NCBI GenBank assembly: GCA_017306715.1
Contig: JAFKHV010000025.1
Coordinates: 1 to 52,826, forward strand
DNA from: Legionella sp.
Lineage (GTDB): Bacteria; Pseudomonadota; Gammaproteobacteria; Legionellales; Legionellaceae
DNA length: 52,826 bases
Direction: 5' to 3'
In this document: positions 45,471 to 52,826 of the stretch, piece by piece
Numbering within the stretch: position 1 is the stretch's first letter
How the letters are laid out: every line of letters starts with the position of its first letter
The notes under the pieces: model-generated
The model's input: the letters and a program-made list of their open reading frames with translations, nothing else
Database searches by the model: none
What the model was told of the DNA's origin: nothing
Program-made: the position numbers and the translations under genes

Positions 45471-45872
45471 GTGAAAACTAAGGTCATCAATAAAGCAGGC
45501 TTCAAGTATTGGCTAAGCAGTATTATTTGTCTGAGCTTGATTGCCTTAATCAGTCAAGACGCAATGGCCGGAAATATGACTGTGGGCACTATGGCATCAA
45601 CAATTACTGCTTCGTTCACTAATTTAACCAAGTTGATTACTGCAGGTTCTTATCTGGCAGGACTTGGATTTTCGATTGGTGCGATTATGAAATTCAAGCA
45701 GCATAAAGATAATCCTACGCAAATCCCAATTGGAACTCCAATTGCTTTGGTATTTATTGCTGCAGCCCTATTATTTCTGCCATCAATACTTGGTGTAACC
45801 GGGGCAACCATGTTTGGTGCTTCAGGCGGTAAAACTGCTGGTCCTACTGGTACTGTATATACTGGTTCTTAA
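45471..45872 (+). CDS. icmD: Dot/Icm inner-membrane protein IcmD/DotP
   Basis: 133-residue protein with a signal-like first helix (about 12-32, ending SQDAMAG) and two further helices. The LTKLITAGSYLAGLGFSIGA segment and the following QIPIGTPIALVFIAAALLFLP mirror IcmC. The start is a GTG at 45471 with a strong TTAGGAG ribosome site 6 bases upstream. A strong terminator-like hairpin follows 28 bases after the stop, ending the icmN-to-icmD unit. Confidence 0.93.
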   Translation: MKTKVINKAGFKYWLSSIICLSLIALISQDAMAGNMTVGTMASTITASFTNLTKLITAGSYLAGLGFSIGAIMKFKQHKDNPTQIPIGTPIALVFIAAALLFLPSILGVTGATMFGASGGKTAGPTGTVYTGS

Positions 45873-45899
45873 TGGATCACAGAGTCACTCAGCAATGCA

Positions 45900-45938
45900 A
45901 AATAAGCACATCCTGCATAACAGGATGTGCTTATTTGT
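45900..45938 (+). terminator. Terminator between icmD and icmJ
   Basis: A 16-base perfect inverted repeat, AAATAAGCACATCCTG (45900-45915) with CAGGATGTGCTTATTT (45921-45936), and a 5-base loop. The arms end in A and T tracts, so it would terminate transcription from icmD. Confidence 0.85.
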
Positions 45939-46040
45939 ATAATGAGTAAATAAAATCTGCAGATTTAACAATGTCCTAAATATACACAAATAAGTAAAGT
46001 TACACTAATATATTTAATATACCTTTATAATGGTCAGCAT

Positions 46041-46661
46041 ATGGCATTGAATCAAAAGTCTTTAAAATTACAAGCGACACCGGGTTCATGGCGATTGTAT
46101 TCGGCTCGCAAAGTTGATGAACGATTCAAAACTTATGAGCTAAAAGTTTTGCAAAGAGATCATTATCGTTGTCAGTTTTGTGGTTTTCAAGCCAGACTCT
46201 TTCAAGAGGTGATTAACCTTGATAATAATTACACGAATAACAAATTAAATAATCTAGTAACTGCGTGCTGTTTTTGTGCGCAATGCTTTTTTATAGAGTC
46301 CGTAGGTGTTGGTGGTTATGGTGGTGGTACGCTGATATATTTACCTGAGTTAAGTCAGACAGAATTAAACAGTCTATGCCATGTATTATTTTGTGCAATC
46401 ACCAATGATACCGGTTATAAAAGTAGCGCACATAATATTTATCGCTCTTTTAAATATCGCTCACAACTGGTTGAAGAGAAATTTGGCGAGGGTACAAGTG
46501 ATCCGGCAATGTTTGGGCAATTAATGATTGATGCGGGTGTGGATGACGAGGAGCGACGTGCAAAATTATTTAATAACATACTGCTCTTACCTTCCCGAGC
46601 CAAATTCCGCAGACAGATTGAGCGCTGGGCAGCAAGCGCTCTTGAAGAGATTAACAGTTAG
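46041..46661 (+). CDS. icmJ: Dot/Icm coupling complex protein IcmJ/DotN
   Basis: 206-residue cytosolic protein with an HNH-nuclease-like zinc fold, the size of L. pneumophila DotN. Zinc ligands are CQFC (about residues 41-44) and the CCFCAQC cluster (about 77-83). DotN binds the DotL tail in the coupling complex; nuclease activity is not expected. The ATG at 46041 lacks a good Shine-Dalgarno, and a perfect TATAAT lies only 9 bases upstream, so a leaderless or near-leaderless message is possible. The upstream terminator means icmJB needs its own promoter. Confidence 0.95.
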   Translation: MALNQKSLKLQATPGSWRLYSARKVDERFKTYELKVLQRDHYRCQFCGFQARLFQEVINLDNNYTNNKLNNLVTACCFCAQCFFIESVGVGGYGGGTLIYLPELSQTELNSLCHVLFCAITNDTGYKSSAHNIYRSFKYRSQLVEEKFGEGTSDPAMFGQLMIDAGVDDEERRAKLFNNILLLPSRAKFRRQIERWAASALEEINS

Positions 46662-46698
46662 ATCCATGCAGTGACAACTGCATTAATAGGGGATTAAG

Positions 46699-49600
46699 AT
46701 GGCACATTGGTCAGAATCTTTTTTTGAAGGAATCGATACTTTCTTCGCCTGGCTAAGTACTTCACTTAAGCAAACTACGGAATCGTACATTGATCTGGAA
46801 ACTGCAGATAGTTCTACTGTTTTGGTTAATCATGATGGCTCATTGCTTTCGGTAATTAAAATTGAGGGTATTTCTGCTTTAGCCGGAGCGGCTGAATTTG
46901 AACAACTCGTTTCTGGACTTACAAACTCTTTTCAAGGCGCTATGGGGCGCCCCGGTCATGCGTTACAGGTTTATTTTAGTCACGATAAACAAAATATTAG
47001 AAAGTTAATTAACGATATTTATGCCCCTGCTACTGCAACTGCCGAGCGTTTAGAATTAAATCTCAGTGACTTGTTTGAGGAAAGAACGGATTACATGGCG
47101 CAATATTGCGCTGAAGAGCGTATTTATTTTGTACTCTTCACCCGGCCATTTAATCTAACTTCCGAGCAATTAAAAGCTGCCAATAAAGCAAAAATGAAAA
47201 TGCTCAAAGACAGTAAGGCCCCTCCCTTTAAGAACAGTCAAACGATCTATGCCGCGGTTCCAGAGTTACGAGATACCCATGACGCTTATGTTCGTGCAAT
47301 TTTGAATGACTTAGATGCACTACACATTATGGGTAAGTTATTAGAGGTGCATGAAGCGGTGCACGCAATTCGGATGACAGCAGACCCAGATTACACTGCG
47401 GATGATTGGCGACCCAGTTTGCCCGGTGATAAAATTTCAGTTCGTGAGTTTAATAATTTTGAGGGCGATCCTTCGGATTTGCTTTGGCCATCCCTTGCGA
47501 AACAAGTATTTCCGCGTGATGCTGAGGCCATGGATTTACGCACTGTGCGTGTGGGTGACAAAATCTATGCATCGACGTTTATTGACCTGTTTCCTAAAGA
47601 TGTCAGACCTTTTATCCAGCTTTTTGGTAGAATTTTACCTGCACACATACCCTGGCGTATCTCGTTCCTCATTGAAAGTGAGGGTCTGGCGACGATTAAG
47701 CTTAAAGGCTTACTGGCAGCAATTTTAAGTTTTAGCTCAGCTCAAAACCGCCTGATAAGTGATTCAGTCAATTTGCTGAAATATTTACAATTGAATACGG
47801 ATGAATCAATTATTCGTTTACGGGTTGTTGCAACGACATGGGCTCCTGAGGGTAGGATACCTTTGCTACGCCAACGAAGCTCCGAATTAGTAAAGGCAAT
47901 TCAAGGTTGGGGATCTACGGATGTTTCCGAGATTTGTGGCGATCCTTTTGGTGGTTTTGTCTCCAGTATGCTCGGAGCTACATTAAATAGTACCGCAGTG
48001 CCAACAGTCGCCCCACTGAGTGCAGTCATTTCAATGTTACCGATCACGCGCCCAGCTTCTCCCTGGGTTAAAGGTGCCTTGCTCTTCCGTTCTCCTGATG
48101 GTAAACCTTGGCCTTTTCAGCCTGGTTCTACCGAACAAACAACCTGGATTGATATTGTGTATGCCCGTCCTGGTTCGGGTAAATCCGTGTTGTCCAATGC
48201 CATTAACTTGGCATTATGTTTATCCGGTGGCCTTTTGCGGCTCCCGCGGATTGCGATTATTGATATCGGCCCATCGAGTAGCGGCCTTATTTCCTTATTG
48301 CAAGAGGCTTTACCTGCTTCAAAGCGCCATCTGGTTGCTTATCACCGTTTACGTATGACGCCAGAATATTCGATTAATCCTTTTGATACACAGCTAGGTT
48401 GTCGCTACCCCACAGCACTGGAGCGTGCTTTTTTAGTTAATTTTATTACGCTACTGACTACTCCATTAGGGGCAGAGAGGCCTTATGACGGTATGCCTGA
48501 CTTAGCAGGTATGGTGGTCGATGAGTTGTATAAAAGTTTGGCGGATGAATTTAATCCCACACCTTATGCACCAGGAGTAGAGCCATTTATTGATAGCCTG
48601 CTCGAAGAAATTGGATTTGTACGTGATTCTAAATCGACCTGGTGGGAAGTAACCGATTCGCTTTACTCTGCAGGCTTCACTCATGAATCGATGCTTGCAC
48701 AACGGTATGCGATGCCTTTATTAGCAGATGCTGCGTCCATTTGTAGGACACCCGCAATTGAAGATTTGTATGAAAAAATTACTGCACCCACAGGTGAATC
48801 ATTAATTAATGCATTTTCACGAATGATCTCAGCAGCTGTTCGTGAATATCCCATTTTATCCAGAGTCAGTGCTTTTGATATTGGTGATGCACGCGTGGTT
48901 TCGCTTGATTTAGACGAAGTTGCAAAAAGTGGTGGTGATGCAGCAGATAGACAAACAGCGGTTATGTATATGTTAGCGCGCTACGTATTGGCCCGTCATT
49001 ATTACCTAACTGAAGAAAGTTTAAACAATATCCCAGATCAATATAAAGAATATCATAAAGAGCGTGTACATGAAATTCGCGAAGATCATAAACGCATCGT
49101 GTATGACGAATTTCATCGGACCTCTAAGTCAGCAGCTGTTCGTGAGCAAGTTATTATTGATATGCGTGAGGGACGAAAATGGAAAGTACAGATTGCGCTA
49201 TTATCGCAATCTGTGGATGACTTTGATCCAGTGATGATTGATTTTGCTACCGCTATTTACATTATGGATGCTGGGCCATCCCAAGCGGTTGAAAAGACAA
49301 CCTCCATTTTTGGTCTTTCGGATACGGCAAAAACGGCTTTAAGAAATCGCGTTCATGGGCCACGTCAAGGTGGGGCAACCTTTTTGGCACAATATGCAAC
49401 GAAGGCCGGTGTGAACGTGCAACTGCTTACATTAACTTTAGGGCCGGTAGAATTATGGGCTTTCAGTACGACTGCTGAGGATGCGCTGGTGCGGAACTAT
49501 TTGTATCGCCATCTGGGGCCAAGTGAAACCCGGCGTCTATTAGCCGCGCTCTTTCCCAATGGCTCAGTAGCTAAAGAATTAGAAGCCCGATATGCCAACA

Positions 49601-49731
49601 TGAAGGAAAAATCTGGTTTAATTGAGGATGATTTACGAGAGAGTATTGTGGAATTATTAATTCACGATATCTTGGATGCCTATTCACAGAATCCTAATGT
49701 GAAAAGCCTCCCATCCAAAGCGAACAATTAA
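46699..49731 (+). CDS. icmB: Dot/Icm ATPase IcmB/DotO
   Basis: 1010-residue VirB4-type ATPase, essentially the length of L. pneumophila DotO (about 1009). The N-terminal half is the VirB4-like docking region; Walker A ARPGSGKSV lies near residue 489 and Walker B with RIVYDEFHR near 798, followed by the LLSQSVDDFD motif. DotO forms the cytosolic hexamer under the channel with DotB. GGGGA precedes the ATG. It is the last Dot/Icm gene in the window. Confidence 0.97.
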   Translation: MAHWSESFFEGIDTFFAWLSTSLKQTTESYIDLETADSSTVLVNHDGSLLSVIKIEGISALAGAAEFEQLVSGLTNSFQGAMGRPGHALQVYFSHDKQNIRKLINDIYAPATATAERLELNLSDLFEERTDYMAQYCAEERIYFVLFTRPFNLTSEQLKAANKAKMKMLKDSKAPPFKNSQTIYAAVPELRDTHDAYVRAILNDLDALHIMGKLLEVHEAVHAIRMTADPDYTADDWRPSLPGDKISVREFNNFEGDPSDLLWPSLAKQVFPRDAEAMDLRTVRVGDKIYASTFIDLFPKDVRPFIQLFGRILPAHIPWRISFLIESEGLATIKLKGLLAAILSFSSAQNRLISDSVNLLKYLQLNTDESIIRLRVVATTWAPEGRIPLLRQRSSELVKAIQGWGSTDVSEICGDPFGGFVSSMLGATLNSTAVPTVAPLSAVISMLPITRPASPWVKGALLFRSPDGKPWPFQPGSTEQTTWIDIVYARPGSGKSVLSNAINLALCLSGGLLRLPRIAIIDIGPSSSGLISLLQEALPASKRHLVAYHRLRMTPEYSINPFDTQLGCRYPTALERAFLVNFITLLTTPLGAERPYDGMPDLAGMVVDELYKSLADEFNPTPYAPGVEPFIDSLLEEIGFVRDSKSTWWEVTDSLYSAGFTHESMLAQRYAMPLLADAASICRTPAIEDLYEKITAPTGESLINAFSRMISAAVREYPILSRVSAFDIGDARVVSLDLDEVAKSGGDAADRQTAVMYMLARYVLARHYYLTEESLNNIPDQYKEYHKERVHEIREDHKRIVYDEFHRTSKSAAVREQVIIDMREGRKWKVQIALLSQSVDDFDPVMIDFATAIYIMDAGPSQAVEKTTSIFGLSDTAKTALRNRVHGPRQGGATFLAQYATKAGVNVQLLTLTLGPVELWAFSTTAEDALVRNYLYRHLGPSETRRLLAALFPNGSVAKELEARYANMKEKSGLIEDDLRESIVELLIHDILDAYSQNPNVKSLPSKANN

Positions 49732-49787
49732 GGTAGCACCCTTTGTATTTAGAAGCAAAATATCTAAATAGAATGGCCAACTCACAT

Positions 49788-49837
49788 CGTGCTGCCCATT
49801 GAAACTCTGTAGTGGAGACGGTTAGGCAGCACGTTTT
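49788..49837 (+). terminator. Inverted repeat with long loop after icmB
   Basis: CGTGCTGCC (49788-49796) and GGCAGCACG (49825-49833) are perfect 9-base arms separated by 28 bases and followed by TTTTA. It lies 56 bases after the icmB stop and 30 bases before the end of the convergent GGDEF gene. A terminator is plausible although the loop is long. Confidence 0.5.
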
Positions 49838-49867
49838 AGAGACGCGGGTCCTATATCAAATACCTTT

Positions 49868-50992
49868 TTAAGCGTTAGAAATGTCATCCTGTGGAAAATA
49901 GAAGCTTCCTGATATTTTCTTGGCTGAATACATTGCCAAATCAGCTTTAACAATTAAGTCACTAACATTCTCTGCATCTAGCGGATAGGTAGCAAAACCA
50001 ATACTTAGGGAATATTTGTAGTTGATCTGGTTTTTGAAAATAATCTCGGTATCAAATTCTTTAACAATGCGTTGCGCAATAATTTGTGGTGTTTTTTTAT
50101 TGGCTGCGTGGATAACGGTGGCTGTAAATTCATCTCCTCCCAAACGAGAAATAAAATCTTGCTCACGAAAACAGCGACGTAATCGCTTCGCAGTATCCAA
50201 TAGCAGCTCATCACCTGTATTGTGACCGTATAAATCATTCACCATCTTGAAATGATCCAGGTCAATAAAAAAAACAGTGATGTGTTGTCCTGGCAGCACA
50301 GTTGTTATCCGATCGTGAAGGTGTTGGATGAAGTAACGACGGTTCGGCAGATTTGTTAAGGGGTCAAAGCTTGCCAGATGATGATATTTATCCTTCTCAA
50401 TCTGTAATAAAAAATTTTTGGTACATAATTCTTTTTCAAAGCGCTTATTTTCATGCAGCAAACTGGCTAAAGTTGTTACGATAATAACGTAGGCAAAGAG
50501 ATGATTTAAATTTTCAATAATAAGGAGCTGGTAGGGTAAAATAGTATAATAAGACGGAATTAATAACTTATCGAAAGACATGAGTAAAAGTAAACACGCC
50601 GAAGCATAAATTAATAGTCCACGCATACCTGAAAGTGAAGCAGCAATGATGGGCATCACGTAAAACCACTGAGAGTGGAGTGGCCCAACACCCCATACCA
50701 GAAAATTAGCAAAACTTATCGTTATAAATATGATAAATGTCAAAAAATGACTACAGAAAGAAATATTTTTGCTTTGGTATAAAATGGCAAGGTTAAAAAA
50801 AGCGCTGAAGATCGCAATTGCTAAAACAAGAGCCAACCACCAAAAATGAGAAATAATATAAATATTAATAAGAATACCGCAAACTAAAATAAGCTCCCAG
50901 GTGATGTAGCGAATAAGTCGATATTGTCGGTTATTCTTTTCGAGCTCGTCTGGTGTTGTGAGAGAGTTCAGAAGTCTTTTGAACAAAAACAT
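49868..50992 (-). CDS. Membrane-anchored GGDEF diguanylate cyclase
   Basis: 374-residue protein with about five or six membrane helices at residues 30-190, of a MASE-like arrangement I cannot name, and a C-terminal GGDEF domain (about 205-370). The catalytic GGDEF motif is intact (SRLGGDEF, near residue 282), and the RxxD product-inhibition site (REQD) sits five residues before it; FDPLTNLPNRRYF opens the domain. It should make cyclic di-GMP. No EAL domain. I use the ATG at 50992, which has AAGGA 6 bases upstream, rather than a start 105 bases earlier. It is downstream of icmB on the opposite strand. Confidence 0.88.
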   Translation of the reverse strand: MFLFKRLLNSLTTPDELEKNNRQYRLIRYITWELILVCGILINIYIISHFWWLALVLAIAIFSAFFNLAILYQSKNISFCSHFLTFIIFITISFANFLVWGVGPLHSQWFYVMPIIAASLSGMRGLLIYASACLLLLMSFDKLLIPSYYTILPYQLLIIENLNHLFAYVIIVTTLASLLHENKRFEKELCTKNFLLQIEKDKYHHLASFDPLTNLPNRRYFIQHLHDRITTVLPGQHITVFFIDLDHFKMVNDLYGHNTGDELLLDTAKRLRRCFREQDFISRLGGDEFTATVIHAANKKTPQIIAQRIVKEFDTEIIFKNQINYKYSLSIGFATYPLDAENVSDLIVKADLAMYSAKKISGSFYFPQDDISNA

Positions 50993-51078
50993 GCCAATCC
51001 TTGGTATAATGCAACATTTAAAACGTTTAATTTTTGGACAATACATATGACTATGTATTCTTTGAGTTATACTAGTAC

Positions 51079-51110
51079 AAAAGCTGCCAAGGCTCAACTT
51101 GGCAGCTTTT
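51079..51110 (-). terminator. Terminator between the glycosyltransferase and GGDEF genes
   Basis: Perfect 12-base arms AAAAGCTGCCAA (51079-51090) and TTGGCAGCTTTT (51099-51110) with an 8-base loop. On the minus strand the second arm ends in TTTT followed by TG, so it likely ends transcription of the glycosyltransferase gene. Confidence 0.75.
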
Positions 51111-51169
51111 GCAAATGGGCAGGTTATTTGAAAACTCTGAGTAGAAACTACTTCATTATGCAGTTAGAT

Positions 51170-52825
51170 TTATACGCTCTTATGATGTTTATAGCACCGT
51201 TCTAAAGCCTCTTTAATCATTTGTGCTCTAACTATCCAGGTATTTTCTTGAGCTTCTTGTTGCATCAAAGAGAAATACTCTTTTTTTATCGGAAAATGTA
51301 AGGCTCTGTTTAGAAGTTCAATGAAATCTTCATGATGTTTAGCAACCCATGCGGACCGATAATTATGACATTCAGGCATTTCCGTGGTAACTATCGGTTT
51401 ACCCAAGCTCATATACTCAAATAGTTTTACTGGGGAGCAGTTTTTGGTGATTTCGTTCTCAATAAAAGGAATAATAGAAACATCAAAATAATGCGCGTAC
51501 TGTCCCAATTGCTCGTAAGGCTTCAAGCCTAAATAGAAAAGATTTTTATACTGATTTTTTAAATTACATAATAGGTCATACTCAGGGAAACCTTCTCGAC
51601 AAGGCCCCAACAGCACAATCTGACACTCTGAGAACTGTTTGCAAATTTTTCCTAATAACTCAAAGTCAAACCATTCCGCAATCGCTCCATAATAACCGAT
51701 TGTTTTCGATTTATAATGAGGAAAATCTTCTGCTTTAGGCTGGATTGCTAAAGTTAGAGGATTGGCTGCATTAGGAATATAATGGATTTCTTGTTGGCTC
51801 AATTCATTTTTATATTTTTTGTATAAATATTTTGAACTGGTAACCACAATATCTGCTCGGGTAAGCATTCGGTTATGCTTCTCCATGGCTTCTTGGCTCT
51901 GATGAATTTCTGGAGCGTCTAAAACATCGTATATTAAAACTTGCGGTTTTTGTTGCGTAAACAAGTCAATGTGATAAGGGTAATAGGTGTAAACACAATA
52001 ATTTCGATAATCAATCGGAGCGTTTTGATCCAAGATATGGAGGTTATTGTTTATTATTTGTGGTGCTGGATGCGCAATAGCATCGATGTAAAATGAGGGG
52101 ATACCGAGCTGTGCTAATCCCTCAAACAGATGTTGCGGCCGTTGTTTCATGACCTCATAGACCAGAAATGTTGGTGGGTGCACGAGGGTGTACGTTGTTT
52201 TTTCAAGCTGAGTTTCCTGCGGGGGTTTGGGAAGTTTTCGTATTAGCTTAAGCCAATGTTGTTGCCAATTAATTTTACTAAAATAATGCGCTTGGGTTTT
52301 AGCCTGTCGACCCAGTTCATGACGCAAACGTTCATCGTTAACTAAACGCATTATTGCTAAAAGTATTTCGTCATGGTCCGGTTTCACTAATAAACCGGAA
52401 TAACCGTCGATAATCAAATCAGTAAGTCCACCAACACAGGTTGCGATAAGCGCTTTACCCGATGCCATGGCCTCGATGCAACTTAGCGATGTTCCTTCGG
52501 AGTAGAGTGTGGGAATAAGAACGATATCAGCAATCTTATAAGCAGCATAAATATCTTCTGGCTCAAGAACGAAATGATGGATTCGTCCTGGATACAAGTG
52601 AGCAAGTTTTTGCAAAGAGGCCAGCTGTTCCGGATCGCCATCGGCGATGTCTTCAGCAGTAGGCGTATACTGTTGACCAAAAGCATCGAAGTAGCCGGAT
52701 ACGACGACCAATGTAGGGCAAAGGACAGTGCGGTGATCTTTTAACAGTTGGATAAAAGTGTCATCGACTATTTCATCCTCTATGTCATGCACCAGGAAGC
52801 CGGCTCCTGCCTCTACGGACAACTG
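51170..52825 (-). CDS. Glycosyltransferase protein with an apparently foreign amidohydrolase N-terminus, 5' partial
   Basis: Open frame to the window edge, 551 visible codons. Residues about 1-75 resemble an imidazolonepropionase-like amidohydrolase (FLVHDIEDEIVDDTFI, then RTVLCPTLVV). From about residue 77 the sequence is the C-terminal half of a GT4 glycosyltransferase: ADIVLIPTLYSEGTSLSCIE with the EX7E donor-binding motif (Glu109, Glu117), then ATCVGGLTDLI. The GT4 N-terminal acceptor domain is missing. From about residue 215 a second, complete GT-B glycosyltransferase follows (FLVYEVMKQRPQHLFEGLAQ, later GYYGAIAEWFD and KLFEYMSLGKPIV). A tandem glycosyltransferase is reasonable, but the first 75 residues look joined from another gene. 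It could be a real rearrangement or a misassembly. Confidence 0.7.
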   Translation of the reverse strand, partial: QLSVEAGAGFLVHDIEDEIVDDTFIQLLKDHRTVLCPTLVVVSGYFDAFGQQYTPTAEDIADGDPEQLASLQKLAHLYPGRIHHFVLEPEDIYAAYKIADIVLIPTLYSEGTSLSCIEAMASGKALIATCVGGLTDLIIDGYSGLLVKPDHDEILLAIMRLVNDERLRHELGRQAKTQAHYFSKINWQQHWLKLIRKLPKPPQETQLEKTTYTLVHPPTFLVYEVMKQRPQHLFEGLAQLGIPSFYIDAIAHPAPQIINNNLHILDQNAPIDYRNYCVYTYYPYHIDLFTQQKPQVLIYDVLDAPEIHQSQEAMEKHNRMLTRADIVVTSSKYLYKKYKNELSQQEIHYIPNAANPLTLAIQPKAEDFPHYKSKTIGYYGAIAEWFDFELLGKICKQFSECQIVLLGPCREGFPEYDLLCNLKNQYKNLFYLGLKPYEQLGQYAHYFDVSIIPFIENEITKNCSPVKLFEYMSLGKPIVTTEMPECHNYRSAWVAKHHEDFIELLNRALHFPIKKEYFSLMQQEAQENTWIVRAQMIKEALERCYKHHKSV

Positions 52826-52826
52826 T

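Overview
The window reads as a chromosomal segment of a Legionella species that is probably not L. pneumophila. The evidence is a near-complete Dot/Icm type IVB secretion region I in the expected order, the Entner-Doudoroff / sugar transporter / glucoamylase cluster in the arrangement known from L. pneumophila, and an ordinary gammaproteobacterial ffh-rpsP-rimM-trmD-rplS block. The icmR position holds an unrelated-looking FIR-type gene, which argues against L. pneumophila itself. I saw no IS element, CRISPR array, tRNA or rRNA. Coding density is high and no gap between genes exceeds 300 bases.

Layout. (1) 1-6528: end of an M48 peptidase, a CHASE2 adenylate cyclase, then on the minus strand a YadGH-type ABC exporter, priC and an APC-family amino-acid permease. 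(2) 6822-10385: ffh and the rpsP-rimM-trmD-rplS operon. (3) 10476-15095: accessory genes: a DsbA/FrnE-like oxidoreductase that looks frameshifted, an unknown 262-residue protein, a small secreted protein, a YgjP-type metalloprotease, a 2OG-Fe(II) oxygenase, an AhpD-like protein, a Rap1a/Tai-like secreted protein and a DUF2909 membrane protein. (4) 15146-18931: cytochrome oxidase assembly and heme A genes (SURF1, a redox-like protein, ctaA, ctaB, SCO). (5) 19077-22101: rimK, then on the minus strand a large zeta-toxin-like P-loop protein preceded by a small XRE-type helix-turn-helix gene. (6) 22266-30743: zwf-pgl-edd-glk-eda-sugar porter, facing a secreted glucoamylase; together they could cleave starch or glycogen, import glucose and oxidise it through the Entner-Doudoroff pathway. 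(7) 30898-32664: hemH, a cold-shock protein and one or two small unknown ORFs. (8) 32776-49731: icmT-S-FIR-Q-P-O-N-M-L-K-E-G-C-D-J-B, encoding the coupling complex (IcmO/DotL, IcmP/DotM, IcmJ/DotN, IcmS), the core complex (IcmK/DotH, IcmE/DotG, IcmG/DotF, IcmN/DotK), inner-membrane parts and the IcmB/DotO ATPase. (9) 49868-52825: a GGDEF protein and a glycosyltransferase whose N-terminus appears to come from an amidohydrolase.

The observations most worth checking are: the apparent amidohydrolase-glycosyltransferase chimera at the right edge, next to where tphA-icmF-icmH would be expected in L. pneumophila; the PezAT-like arrangement of the zeta-like protein and its HTH neighbour; the lineage-specific FIR gene paired with icmQ; repeated TATACT elements at near-constant distance from the icmT, icmQ and icmP starts; and the broken C-terminus of the DsbA-like gene. 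All family assignments come from reading sequence motifs, without database searches.
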